Positions 1 through 8,385 of a stretch of 64,000 nucleotides of DNA are shown here, one piece after another. Source of the DNA: Candidatus Thalassolituus haligoni. Lineage in GTDB: Bacteria > Pseudomonadota > Gammaproteobacteria > Pseudomonadales > Oceanobacteraceae. Each line of letters opens with the position of its first letter. The stretch's first letter is position 1. Both the position numbers and the translations under genes were made by a program. The stretch lies in assembly GCF_041222825.1 (NCBI RefSeq), contig NZ_CP139482.1, positions 1,085,001 through 1,149,000 on the forward strand, given 5' to 3'. The notes beneath the pieces are model-generated. The model made no database searches. It saw nothing but the letters and a program-made list of their open reading frames with translations, and was not told where the DNA came from.

Positions 1-10
1 ACCATTTGAG

Positions 11-307
11 TCAGTGCGGTTGTCGGCCCTGACTCGGGCCTTTTAATGCCATGCCAAGCGTCATGGCCAGCGCTCCTGCGGTTGCAATCAGCAGGCTGAT
101 GTTGATCAACAGGCTGTGGCGAGCGTAATAGGTCATGACGGGTTCGGCGGCGGCGATACAGCTGCCGAGAGCGGGAGAGTAACTCAGCCCCTGTTGCTGG
201 CAATCGGTAATTCGCGACAAGTCGAGTCCATAGACTATCAGCAGTGCGACAGCAGGAAGCACGCAAATCAGAGTGCCAAAGCGTAGTAATCCGGTTGGGT
301 TAAGCAT
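11..307 (-). CDS. Small two-helix membrane protein, unknown function
   Basis: About 98 residues with two hydrophobic helices: one near the N-terminus (GLLRFGTLICVLPAVALL) and one near the C-terminus (SLLINISLLIATAGALAM), separated by a polar loop with two cysteines. This predicts an inner-membrane protein with the loop on one side. A longer reading frame begins at 337, but the start at 307 is preceded by a GAGGAA Shine-Dalgarno-like site about 10 bases upstream, so I prefer it. It is divergent from the repeat-rich gene starting at 326. I recognise no family and assign no function. Confidence 0.55.
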   Translation of the reverse strand: MLNPTGLLRFGTLICVLPAVALLIVYGLDLSRITDCQQQGLSYSPALGSCIAAAEPVMTYYARHSLLINISLLIATAGALAMTLGMALKGPSQGRQPH

Positions 308-325
308 AAGGACGTATTTCCTCGA

Positions 326-1519
326 ATGAGTGTTCAATGTCAGGGTTTGCCAAGCGGATTGTCTGTCAGCGGTGTGTTGATCGTGGTGTTGTTTTTGCTA
401 ACGGGCGTCAGCCTGTTGGTGCTGGCCGAGCCGACAGCATCACAGACAGCAATACCAACAGCAACAGTAACAGCAACACAAGCTGTCGGTTCTGCTGCGG
501 TGGTTATTCCTGTAACTATTCAGGTAACTACTCCGGTAACTACTCCGGTAACTACTCCGGTAACTACTCCGGTAACTACTCCGGTAACTACTCCGGTAAC
601 TACTCCGGTAACTACTCCGGTAACTACTCCGGTAACTACTCCGGTAACTACTCCGGTAACTACTCCGGTAACTACTCCGGTAACTACTCCGGTAACTACT
701 CCGGTAACTACTCCGGTAACTACTCCGGTAACTACTCCGGTAACTATGGATCTTTCAGCCAGCGCTGCGTTGGGTCTTATTCGTCAGGATCTCGCTGTCG
801 GGCGATTATCCCAGCCTCCGGGCCTGAATGCCATGGTACGTATCGACGAATTTCGTCGGCGCTGGCCAACGGATATGGCAGTGGTGCCGCTGGCGTATCA
901 ATGGGCCACTGCTTATCAGCAGCAGGTGGCCTATTGGCTGGAAACGGGCGAGCTGGCGGCGGCGGCATCCGGTCTGGAGCAGCTCTGGGAACTGGTGCCG
1001 CTTACTCAGGGGTTGGACGCCTTGCAACAACGCTTTGATCAGGCCCGGTTACTGGCAGAGCAGGTGGCGGCACTGACAGCAGAGTCAGCGGCATTGCCGT
1101 TGGCTACGGCAAGCACTCTGGAAACCCCGGTTGCGATGTTGCTGGATTATCGGTTGCTGGATGCTACTGTGCATAATGAATTTCGTAGTCCTTACGAAGA
1201 CAACTCACCACCGCTGGCGGAATTTTCACTTGATGCCGAACTGGTTGAGTTGCGTGACCGCTCTATTCGGGAGGCGATGGCACCTCTGTGTCAGGCGATT
1301 GTGGATAATCAGGCATCGGTCATTGTGCACGCAGAGGATCGGGTCGACTATCGTTGGTTGACGGTACGGATAACGCTCTGTGTTCGTCGTATCAATGAAG
1401 GATTCCGTTTACGCCACAGTTATCGCCAGCATGATGGTGCGCCAATGATTTCCCTGCATCCTGCCCGTGCCGAGTCGTTGTTGCCTGACCCTGAGGTCGA
1501 TCACTCGTTAGATGATTGA
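326..1519 (+). CDS. Membrane-anchored protein with TTPV tandem-repeat stalk, unknown function
   Basis: 397 residues. An N-terminal hydrophobic segment (about residues 11-34) is an uncleaved anchor or signal. A Thr/Val-rich region follows, then 18 exact copies of the tetrapeptide TTPV (about residues 67-138), then a roughly 255-residue globular C-terminal part with many Leu/Ala/Gln helices. The Thr/Pro repeat looks like an extended stalk lifting the C-terminal domain off the membrane. No ribosome binding site stands out before the ATG at 326, so the start is uncertain. The gene ends just before a strong hairpin shared with the convergent phosphatase genes. The family is not recognised. Confidence 0.6.
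   Translation: MSVQCQGLPSGLSVSGVLIVVLFLLTGVSLLVLAEPTASQTAIPTATVTATQAVGSAAVVIPVTIQVTTPVTTPVTTPVTTPVTTPVTTPVTTPVTTPVTTPVTTPVTTPVTTPVTTPVTTPVTTPVTTPVTTPVTTPVTMDLSASAALGLIRQDLAVGRLSQPPGLNAMVRIDEFRRRWPTDMAVVPLAYQWATAYQQQVAYWLETGELAAAASGLEQLWELVPLTQGLDALQQRFDQARLLAEQVAALTAESAALPLATASTLETPVAMLLDYRLLDATVHNEFRSPYEDNSPPLAEFSLDAELVELRDRSIREAMAPLCQAIVDNQASVIVHAEDRVDYRWLTVRITLCVRRINEGFRLRHSYRQHDGAPMISLHPARAESLLPDPEVDHSLDD
524..739 (+). repeat. 12-bp tandem repeat, 18 perfect copies
   Basis: Eighteen uninterrupted copies of gtaactactccg, each encoding V-T-T-P in the frame of the gene at 326. A partial copy follows. The unit is a multiple of three, so copy-number change keeps the frame and only lengthens or shortens the stalk. 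Confidence 0.97.
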
Positions 1520-1528
1520 TCTTGTTGG

Positions 1529-1569
1529 CAGGCTGGTGCCGCTTTACCCGCTGTAGCGGCACCAGCCTG
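1529..1569. terminator. Perfect 15-bp hairpin between convergent genes
   Basis: The arms at 1529-1543 and 1555-1569 (caggctggtgccgct and its exact complement) flank an 11-base loop. The hairpin lies between the repeat-rich gene and the leftward phosphatase pair, so it probably ends transcription from both sides. No strong T-run is seen on either side. Confidence 0.6.
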
Positions 1570-1577
1570 GTATCAGC

Positions 1578-3122
1578 TCAGTGGGCGACGGTGGCTTGCT
1601 CGGGTGCTGTTTCGACCGTGAGCGCGTGACGCATCAGATGAAACAACCAGTGCTGTTCCAGTGTGCCGCCAAGCAGGTCTGACCAGGGGCCTGCCCCATA
1701 AACGGCGACGTCTTCTCCGCCGTGGGTTTCCGCTTCCAGCGGTACCAGTGCTTGCTGGCGATAGTCTGGTGCTTGGACTTCGGCAGCGGTGATGGCCGGG
1801 CGTGGCAGGGTCACGGCTCCGGGGCCATTACGATAATTCATTGAGGTGTAATGTTGCCCATCGGCCAGTCGGTCTGGCTCGGTAGATGGATGACCGTGAG
1901 CATCGTTGCCGGTGACCAGTGCGGTCATCGGATTGCCTCGGGTCGGGTAGCCTGCCAGGGTCAGGGTATGGCTGTGATCAGCGGTGACCAGCAGCAGGGT
2001 ATTGTCGAGATCGAGAGATTGCAGCAGCCATGCCACCGTCTGATGCAGTTCTTCGGTTTCCTTCAGCGCACGGTAGCCATTGCCAGCGTGGTGGGCGTGA
2101 TCGATTCGACCTGCTTCAATCACCAGTACGTATCCCTTCGGGTTGTGAGACAGGCGCTGTACTGCTGCTTGGGTCATGTCCAGTAAGCCTGGCGTCTGTT
2201 CATCGCGATCGTCGACATACGGCAGATGAGACGGAGCAAACAAACCAAGCCATTGGCCGTGACTCAAGTCAGCCGTGTGTAACGCTGCCGGTGTTGTGAG
2301 CAGGTGATGATCCGGGCGTTGTTGCCAGGTGTCGGTGAGGTCGCCAGACTGTCGGGCACCGCCTTCGGTCGCAGGTAAAAACTGGGCAAGGCCGCCACCC
2401 AGAGCGATGTCGAGGTCGCTGTGTACCAGTTGGGTGGCGATGTCTTCACAGCCTGCGGCTCGTGCTGCGGGCGTCAGCTGGCTGTCGTTTTCCCAATTAC
2501 GTTCAACGCTGTGCGCATAGGTGGCTGCCGGTGTAGCGTGGGTCAGGCGGGTGGTGGTGACGACGCCGGTGCCCTTGCCTTGTGCCAGAGCCAGATCCAT
2601 CAGAGTATCCAGTGCTTGACCCTTGCCGCTGGCGCAGTCGCTGCGTATCACGGCCGGACTGACGGACAGCACCCCGGCGCGTGTTTTGGTGCCGGTCACC
2701 AGAGCGGTCATGGTGCCTGCGGAATCAGGCGTTTGCTGATCGGTATTATAGGTTTTGACCAGTGCCGAATAGGGCAGGGTTTCAAAGCTCATGGCAAAGT
2801 CTTCGCCACTGAGCCCCAGTTGTTGGCCACTGAATATACGGCCAGCCGTTAAGGTGGTGATGCCCATGCCGTCACCAATCACCAGTACCAGATTTTTGGC
2901 GCGGTGGTGATTGTCGGTTTGTTGTTGGCGCTGGTCGGCTTGTTGCTGCCCGGTGGCATACCATTCGTTACTGGTGACGGGGCCGATAGGTCGAGGAGAC
3001 TGAGCAGTGGCTAATGGGCTGTCGTGAGTTGCACAGCTGGCCAGGGTAAGAACGGTCAGGGTTGTGGCGGTTAGAGTACCGGTGCGTCGTGCTGCCTGAT
3101 AGCGCTTGTTAAAACCGATCAT
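1578..3122 (-). CDS. Alkaline phosphatase, predicted lipoprotein (second of a tandem pair)
   Basis: 514-residue phosphomonoesterase of the PhoA-type alkaline phosphatase superfamily, expected in the periplasm. The metal-binding GDGMG (around D84), the nucleophile motif PDSAGT (S134), the THATPAATYAHS block, GRIDHAHHAG and TADHSHT are all present, so the enzyme looks catalytically complete. The N-terminus ends in LASC (C30), a lipobox, which suggests membrane anchoring, unlike its neighbour. A GGAGGG ribosome binding site lies inside the end of the upstream paralogue, and only one base separates the two genes, so they are surely cotranscribed. Confidence 0.88.
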   Translation of the reverse strand: MIGFNKRYQAARRTGTLTATTLTVLTLASCATHDSPLATAQSPRPIGPVTSNEWYATGQQQADQRQQQTDNHHRAKNLVLVIGDGMGITTLTAGRIFSGQQLGLSGEDFAMSFETLPYSALVKTYNTDQQTPDSAGTMTALVTGTKTRAGVLSVSPAVIRSDCASGKGQALDTLMDLALAQGKGTGVVTTTRLTHATPAATYAHSVERNWENDSQLTPAARAAGCEDIATQLVHSDLDIALGGGLAQFLPATEGGARQSGDLTDTWQQRPDHHLLTTPAALHTADLSHGQWLGLFAPSHLPYVDDRDEQTPGLLDMTQAAVQRLSHNPKGYVLVIEAGRIDHAHHAGNGYRALKETEELHQTVAWLLQSLDLDNTLLLVTADHSHTLTLAGYPTRGNPMTALVTGNDAHGHPSTEPDRLADGQHYTSMNYRNGPGAVTLPRPAITAAEVQAPDYRQQALVPLEAETHGGEDVAVYGAGPWSDLLGGTLEQHWLFHLMRHALTVETAPEQATVAH

Positions 3123-3123
3123 G

Positions 3124-4671
3124 TTAATTGCCCTCCGTTGCAGTTGGCGCCTGAGTTGTCAGATGCAGGGCGCGACTGGCGAGGTGAAACAGGCTGTTTT
3201 GTTCCAGTAATCCGCGGAACCACTGTGAGCCTGGGCCTTTGGCGTGCACGGCAACATCATCACTACCGTGGGTTTCACTTTCTTTATGACCCAGTGATGC
3301 CTGGTGAAAGTCAGGATCTGCCGTGTTTTCATCGTCGTGCCAGTGGATACGGCCATTGATACGACCGTGAGTTTGGCCGGAATCATTTGCAGTCACCGGG
3401 TCAATATCGTTGGCTCCCAGGCCATTGGCGTAACCCAGCGTTGTATAGGGCGCGTTGTCAGCCGCCCGACTGAGCTTGTCGGGTTGGCGCACCAGACCGA
3501 GAATATCGTTACCTCGTTGCGGGTAACCGGAAAACGACAGCGTATGGCTATGGTCAGCGGTGACCATGATCAGGGTGTCGTGGTCGTTGGTCATGCGGTC
3601 GGCAAACGCCACTGCGTCGGCCATGGCAATGGTGTCCGTCAAGGCGCGGTAAGCATTGCCTGCATGGTGGGCATGGTCGATCCGGGCACCTTCAATAATC
3701 AGCACATAGCCCTTGTCGGTGTTCTGCGTTTGCTGCTGCAGTACCTGCAAGGCAGCAAAGGTCATTTCGGTGAGCGACGGTTCGGCAGGGGTGCGGTCGT
3801 AGGCGTAGGCCATATGGCTGCTGGCGAACAGTCCGAGAATCGGTGTGCGGGCATGCATGCTCACAAGGTCATTTCGGCTCAATAGAAGTTGTCCGTTCGG
3901 GTACTGGTGTTTGAATTGACGGGTCAGATCAGTGTCGAGGCGCTTGCCGCCCTGGCTGGCTGGTAAAAAATTCTGGCGACCACCTCCCAGCGCCAGATCC
4001 AGGCCATTGGCAAAGCCGTTGTTAATCAACTGGTCTGCAATGTCCTTACAGCCTTGTTGGCGGGCTTCGTCAGAGAGGTCGCTGTCGGCTTCCCAGTCCC
4101 GTTCCGGTGTGTGGGCATAGGTCGCTGCCGGAGTGGCATGGGTGATCCGTGCGGTCGTCACGACACCGGTGGCAAACCCTTGCTGGCTGGCGTATTCCAA
4201 CAGGGTGGTCAATGAGTGTGTATTGCTGCCCTGGCAGATGGCGCGATCCTGTTCCGGGCCGACACTGAGGACTCCGGCACGAGTTTTGACACCGGTCATA
4301 ATGGCACTCATGGTGCCTGCGGAGTCGGGGGTCTGCTGGTTGGTATTATAGGTTTTGACCAGGCCCGAGTAAGGAAAGCGCTCAAAGGAGAGGAAGTTTT
4401 CTTCTCCGGTGAATCCTTGTTGCTGGCCCTGCAAAATACGTGCAGCGGTCAGGGTGGTGATGCTCATGCCGTCGCCGAGAAACAGAATCAGGTTGCGCGC
4501 ATGGGTTCCCGGTGTGGTGCTGGCCAGCCGATAATCGAGCCAGGCTTCACCCTGTTGATAATCCGGCTGATACGCCGACGGCGCTGCTGCCAGCACGTTT
4601 GAGGGGGTGACCAGGGTCGCTGTGGTGATTGTTGCAATGGCCAGCAGGCCGGAACAGACAAGGCGTTGCAT
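3124..4671 (-). CDS. Alkaline phosphatase, secreted (first of a tandem pair)
   Basis: 515-residue PhoA-superfamily alkaline phosphatase releasing phosphate from organic esters in the periplasm or outside the cell. A Sec-type signal peptide covers about residues 1-30 and ends in VLAAA. Catalytic landmarks are GDGMS (D67), PDSAGT with nucleophile S117, THATPAATYAH, ARIDHAHHAGNAYRAL and TADHSHT. It is clearly paralogous to the next gene downstream, most likely by tandem duplication. The upstream 240 bases hold a CTGACATAACC stretch that only loosely resembles half a Pho box, so PhoB control is possible but not shown. Confidence 0.88.
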   Translation of the reverse strand: MQRLVCSGLLAIATITTATLVTPSNVLAAAPSAYQPDYQQGEAWLDYRLASTTPGTHARNLILFLGDGMSITTLTAARILQGQQQGFTGEENFLSFERFPYSGLVKTYNTNQQTPDSAGTMSAIMTGVKTRAGVLSVGPEQDRAICQGSNTHSLTTLLEYASQQGFATGVVTTARITHATPAATYAHTPERDWEADSDLSDEARQQGCKDIADQLINNGFANGLDLALGGGRQNFLPASQGGKRLDTDLTRQFKHQYPNGQLLLSRNDLVSMHARTPILGLFASSHMAYAYDRTPAEPSLTEMTFAALQVLQQQTQNTDKGYVLIIEGARIDHAHHAGNAYRALTDTIAMADAVAFADRMTNDHDTLIMVTADHSHTLSFSGYPQRGNDILGLVRQPDKLSRAADNAPYTTLGYANGLGANDIDPVTANDSGQTHGRINGRIHWHDDENTADPDFHQASLGHKESETHGSDDVAVHAKGPGSQWFRGLLEQNSLFHLASRALHLTTQAPTATEGN

Positions 4672-4852
4672 GGGAACTTCCTGTCGAATAAGGGTTCTGG
4701 TGAAGGTTGGTTATGTCAGCCAGTGTAATTCGAGGCGCTTGCTGCGCCTATAGTCTTTGCTGTTTACGTATGGTCAACAGGGGTCTGACTGGCTCAGCCA
4801 TTCCCTGTATATCGCAGCTCTGTGTGACGGCAATATGTCGTTCGAGTGCGGA

Positions 4853-4880
4853 CTGCAAATTCTGCTAGCCGTGTTACAAT
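4853..4880 (+). promoter_or_regulatory. Candidate sigma-70 promoter for dacA
   Basis: CTGCAA at 4853-4858 and TACAAT at 4875-4880 are 16 bases apart and sit about 35 bases before the dacA ATG. Match to consensus is good for the -10 and moderate for the -35. Confidence 0.5.
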
Positions 4881-4915
4881 GCCCGGCTCAACTCTCCTAC
4901 TTTTAGTCAAGAGTC

Positions 4916-6055
4916 ATGCGCTATCTATTAAGTCTGTTTTTATACGTAAGTGCGGCCTGTACATCGGCGGCTGTCATTGTTCCCAAAGCTCCTGATCTGG
5001 ATGCGCGGGCCTTTATTCTGGTGGATGCCGAGAGTGGCAATGTACTGGTCGAGCAGAATGCCGACGAGACCCTGCCACCTGCCAGCCTGACCAAAATGTT
5101 GACCAGTTATATTGCAGTGCACGAACTGGTGACCGGTAATGCCAGCGACGACACCATGGTGCCTATCAGTGTTAACGCCTGGAAGAAGGGTGGCTCGAAA
5201 ATGTTTGTGCGGGAGGGTACCGAGGTGCCGTTGATCGACCTGCTACGCGGCATTATTGTGCAATCCGGTAATGATGCTTCAGTGGCGGTGGCAGAATACT
5301 TTGCCGGTTCTGAAGATGCCTTTGCTGACTGGATGAACCAGTACGCCATCAAGTTGGGCATGGACAACAGTCATTTTATGAATGCGACAGGCTGGCCAGC
5401 GGAAGGACACCACTCAAGCGCACGGGATATAGCTACGCTGGCGTTGCATATCATCAAGGATCATCCTGATTATTACGGTCTGTATTCCGAAAAATATTTT
5501 GAATACAACGATATTCGCCAGCCCAACCGCAACAAGCTGCTGTGGCGTGATTCCTCCGTCGATGGTTTGAAAACCGGTCATACCGAGGCTGCCGGTTTCT
5601 GTCTGGCCGCTTCTGCGGTACGTGACGACATGCGTCTGATTGCCGTGGTGATGGGGACTCGCAGTGATGATGCCCGCGCCCAGGAAACCCAGAAGCTGCT
5701 GGCGTATGGTTTTCGTTATTTCCAGACCCACAAACTCTACAGCGCTAATGATGTGCTGGAGCAGCGCAAGGTCTGGCTGGGTCAGCAGGATCAGGTTGAA
5801 CTCGGTGTACAAAACGATCTGTACCTGACTGTGCCTCGCGGCACCGAAGGGGATCTCGATGTCGAGTTGATCACTGATGAATATATCAAGGCGCCGATTG
5901 CTGCTGGTGCAGTGGTCGGTACTCTGGTCGTGCGCAAAGACGGTGAAAAAATTGTCGAACGGCCCCTGATTGCGATCAGCGCCGTTGAGGAAGCAGGCTT
6001 TTTTGGCCGCTTGCTGGGCGAGATCCAGATGTTTTTTATACGTTTGCTGGGGTAA
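4916..6055 (+). CDS. dacA: D-alanyl-D-alanine carboxypeptidase (PBP5/6 type)
   Basis: 379 residues. It removes the terminal D-Ala from peptidoglycan pentapeptides in the periplasm. All three penicillin-binding signatures are in place: SLTK (S57 nucleophile, K60), SGN (117-119) and KTG (219-221). A signal peptide occupies about residues 1-18, the beta-rich PBP5 C-terminal domain follows the catalytic domain, and the last residues (MFFIRLLG) form an amphipathic membrane anchor. The length is normal for PBP5. It begins the conserved dacA-ybeD-lipB-lipA cluster, with only 5 bases to ybeD. Confidence 0.96.
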   Translation: MRYLLSLFLYVSAACTSAAVIVPKAPDLDARAFILVDAESGNVLVEQNADETLPPASLTKMLTSYIAVHELVTGNASDDTMVPISVNAWKKGGSKMFVREGTEVPLIDLLRGIIVQSGNDASVAVAEYFAGSEDAFADWMNQYAIKLGMDNSHFMNATGWPAEGHHSSARDIATLALHIIKDHPDYYGLYSEKYFEYNDIRQPNRNKLLWRDSSVDGLKTGHTEAAGFCLAASAVRDDMRLIAVVMGTRSDDARAQETQKLLAYGFRYFQTHKLYSANDVLEQRKVWLGQQDQVELGVQNDLYLTVPRGTEGDLDVELITDEYIKAPIAAGAVVGTLVVRKDGEKIVERPLIAISAVEEAGFFGRLLGEIQMFFIRLLG

Positions 6056-6060
6056 CAGAA

Positions 6061-6363
6061 ATGGCCTTGATTAAAGCTGACGGACAACCTGCGACGACTC
6101 AGGAAGCGCCGAAAATTGAATTTCCCTGTCCTGATTACCCGATCAAGGTAGTCGGCAAGGGCAAGGATAACTACCGCCAAGTGGTGCTGGATATTTTTCA
6201 GATTCATGCGCCCGGATTTGATATCGAAAAGATTCTGGTGCGTGATAGCAGTAAAGGTAATTTCCAATCGCTCACCATCTATATTACGGCGACGGGTATT
6301 GAACAGCTTGAAGCATTACACAAGGAGTTGAGCGCCCACGAACTGGTACACATGGTGATTTGA
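6061..6363 (+). CDS. ybeD: YbeD/DUF493 family protein
   Basis: 100 residues of the DUF493 family, a small cytosolic alpha/beta protein. Its position between dacA and lipB is conserved in gammaproteobacteria, which supports the identity. The core contains [14 protein letters not shown] and a C-terminal [16 protein letters not shown] segment. A link to lipoate metabolism has been suggested from context only. The TGA stop overlaps the lipB ATG by one base, which indicates translational coupling. Confidence 0.9.
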   Translation: MALIKADGQPATTQEAPKIEFPCPDYPIKVVGKGKDNYRQVVLDIFQIHAPGFDIEKILVRDSSKGNFQSLTIYITATGIEQLEALHKELSAHELVHMVI

Positions 6364-7001
6364 TGCCCGATGTGGTGGTTCGTCGGTTGGGGCTGGTTGA
6401 TTATCAGCCCTGCTACCAGCAAATGGTGTCGTTTACGGCGCAGCGCCAGCCAGACACTCCGGATGAAATCTGGCTGTTGCAACATCCTCGTGTATTTACT
6501 CAGGGCCAGGCTGGCAAGGCAGAGCATTTGCTGGTGCCGGGTGATATTCCCGTGCTGCAGACGGATCGCGGTGGCCAGGTGACCTATCATGGTCCTGGCC
6601 AGCTGGTGGCCTATCTGCTACTGGATATCAAACGTCTTGGCATTGGCCCCCGTTTACTGGTAACAGCGATGGAAGAATCGATCGTGGCGACACTGGCGCA
6701 CTGGGGGATCCGCTCGGCAGCAAAAGCCGATGCACCGGGGGTTTACGTTGACGGCCGCAAGATTGCCTCGCTGGGGCTGCGTATCCGCAACGGTCGTACT
6801 TTTCATGGTCTGGCGCTGAATGTGGATATGGATATGACGCCCTTTCTGCGTATTAATCCCTGTGGTTATGCCGGGCTTGAAATGACACAGGTAGTTCGGG
6901 AAGTACCGGACGCCACTTTGAACATTGATCAGGTTGCTGAGCAGCTGGAACAGCAGTTGGTCAGCCACCTGGGTTTTGCAACGATCAAACGCCCGGCATA
7001 A
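6363..7001 (+). CDS. lipB: Octanoyltransferase
   Basis: 212 residues. LipB transfers octanoate from acyl carrier protein to lipoyl domains of 2-oxoacid dehydrogenases and the glycine cleavage H protein in the cytosol. Family signatures seen are [31 protein letters not shown] with the conserved lysine, [10 protein letters not shown], and INPCGYAG with the catalytic cysteine. A TTG three bases upstream is also in frame, but the ATG overlapping the ybeD stop is the natural start. The product feeds LipA, encoded next. Confidence 0.95.
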   Translation: MPDVVVRRLGLVDYQPCYQQMVSFTAQRQPDTPDEIWLLQHPRVFTQGQAGKAEHLLVPGDIPVLQTDRGGQVTYHGPGQLVAYLLLDIKRLGIGPRLLVTAMEESIVATLAHWGIRSAAKADAPGVYVDGRKIASLGLRIRNGRTFHGLALNVDMDMTPFLRINPCGYAGLEMTQVVREVPDATLNIDQVAEQLEQQLVSHLGFATIKRPA

Positions 7002-7074
7002 TCTGCCGTGCTGGATCCAAACTATACATCCCGGTTGCGGTGATCCCGCCGACCGGGCAGGCTGGGGTAAACAG

Positions 7075-8061
7075 ATGACTGAAAGAGTAAAAGCCGTACA
7101 AGGGCTGAAGTTGCGTGGCGCTGACAAGGTGGCCCGTATCCCGATCAAGGTGATTCCTACCGAAGAAATGCCACGCAAGCCTGACTGGATTCGTGTGCGC
7201 ATTCCGGCTACCCCGGCGATCAGTGACATCAAGGCCAAGCTGCGCAAGCACAAGCTTCATACTGTGTGTGAAGAAGCCAGTTGCCCTAACCTGGGTGAGT
7301 GCTTTGGTGGTGGTACCGCGACCTTTATGATTATGGGTGACATTTGTACTCGTCGCTGTCCGTTCTGCGATGTTGGCCATGGGCGTCCCAATCCGCTGGA
7401 TGTGGATGAGCCAAAAAACCTGGCGCTGGCGATTGCTGATATGGGATTGAAGTACGTGGTGATCACCTCGGTTGACCGCGACGACCTGCGTGACGGTGGT
7501 GCCCAGCACTTCGCCGACTGTATTTCCCTAACTCGTGAGCACAGCCCGAGTATCAAGATTGAAGTGCTGGTGCCGGACTTCCGTGGACGAATGGACGTTG
7601 CTCTGGATGTACTGGAGCAGACGCCTCCCGATGTGTTTAACCACAATCTGGAAACGGTGCCGCGTTTGTATAAAAAGAGCCGTCCGGGTTCCGACTATCA
7701 ATGGTCGCTGGACTTGCTGAAAAAATACAAACAGCGTCGCCCGGATGTGCCGACCAAATCTGGCCTGATGCTGGGGTTGGGTGAAACCAACGAGGAAGTG
7801 ATTGCAGTGATGAAAGACATGCGCGCTCACAACATCGATCACATCACCATGGGGCAGTATTTGCAGCCAAGCCGTGAGCACCTGCCGGTCGAGCGTTTTG
7901 TGACGCCGGAAGAGTTTGATGAGCTGGGCGATATTGCCAAAGGCATGGGATTCAGTCGGGTTACCAGTGGCCCAATGGTACGTTCTTCCTATCATGCCGA
8001 CGCGCAGGCTGCCGGTGAAGACGTTAGCGGTGTATGGAGCGGCCACAAAAAGTCGTCATAA
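7075..8061 (+). CDS. lipA: Lipoyl synthase (radical SAM)
   Basis: 328 residues. LipA inserts two sulfur atoms into protein-bound octanoate. It carries the auxiliary cluster motif C65-x4-C70-x5-C76 and the radical SAM motif C91-x3-C95-x2-C98. The conserved RSSYHA near the C-terminus supplies the serine ligand of the auxiliary cluster. The frame is open from 6925, inside lipB, but the ATG at 7075 gives the usual family length and leaves a 73-base gap after lipB. A clear terminator follows. Confidence 0.96.
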   Translation: MTERVKAVQGLKLRGADKVARIPIKVIPTEEMPRKPDWIRVRIPATPAISDIKAKLRKHKLHTVCEEASCPNLGECFGGGTATFMIMGDICTRRCPFCDVGHGRPNPLDVDEPKNLALAIADMGLKYVVITSVDRDDLRDGGAQHFADCISLTREHSPSIKIEVLVPDFRGRMDVALDVLEQTPPDVFNHNLETVPRLYKKSRPGSDYQWSLDLLKKYKQRRPDVPTKSGLMLGLGETNEEVIAVMKDMRAHNIDHITMGQYLQPSREHLPVERFVTPEEFDELGDIAKGMGFSRVTSGPMVRSSYHADAQAAGEDVSGVWSGHKKSS

Positions 8062-8131
8062 GCATCCATACATCGTACATATCAACGGATAAAGCAGGGG
8101 GCTTGTATAACAACGGCTGCTTGTGTTGGCA

Positions 8132-8163
8132 AAATAACCGCAGCTTGTCTGCGGTTATTTTTT
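8132..8163 (+). terminator. Rho-independent terminator after lipA
   Basis: A 12-bp stem (aaataaccgcag, 8132-8143, with its complement at 8149-8160) has a 5-base loop and is followed by T residues. It closes the dacA-lipA cluster. The remaining bases up to mltF contain no gene that I can support. Confidence 0.9.
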
Positions 8164-8316
8164 GTACGCTGTTCAGGAATTATTTGCAGGAATCCTGAGG
8201 TCAACCCTGCCCACCTGATTAGTGCTGCTGCGATCGAACTTCTGTCGATCAAAACGGAGAAGGCCAGAACCGCCCGGCTACGGGTTATAACGGCAGCTGA
8301 CGCTTGGAGTCGCTAT

Positions 8317-8352
8317 CTCACTGCCGGGAGAGCAACAGCCGCTGGCAGTGAG
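8317..8352 (-). terminator. Possible terminator of mltF
   Basis: The arms ctcactgcc (8317-8325) and ggcagtgag (8344-8352) form a 9-bp stem 34 bases past the mltF stop on the leftward strand. There is no clear T-run, so the call is tentative. Confidence 0.4.
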
Positions 8353-8385
8353 AGTGGAGTGGAGAGTGTCGGCGAATAGCATAGC

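Noticed and set aside
337..1038. Second long frame through the 12-bp repeats, with Asn/Tyr/Ser/Gly repeats
   Set aside because: It is an out-of-frame reading of the repeat. The frame from 326 continues far past the repeat, has a membrane anchor and ends at the hairpin.
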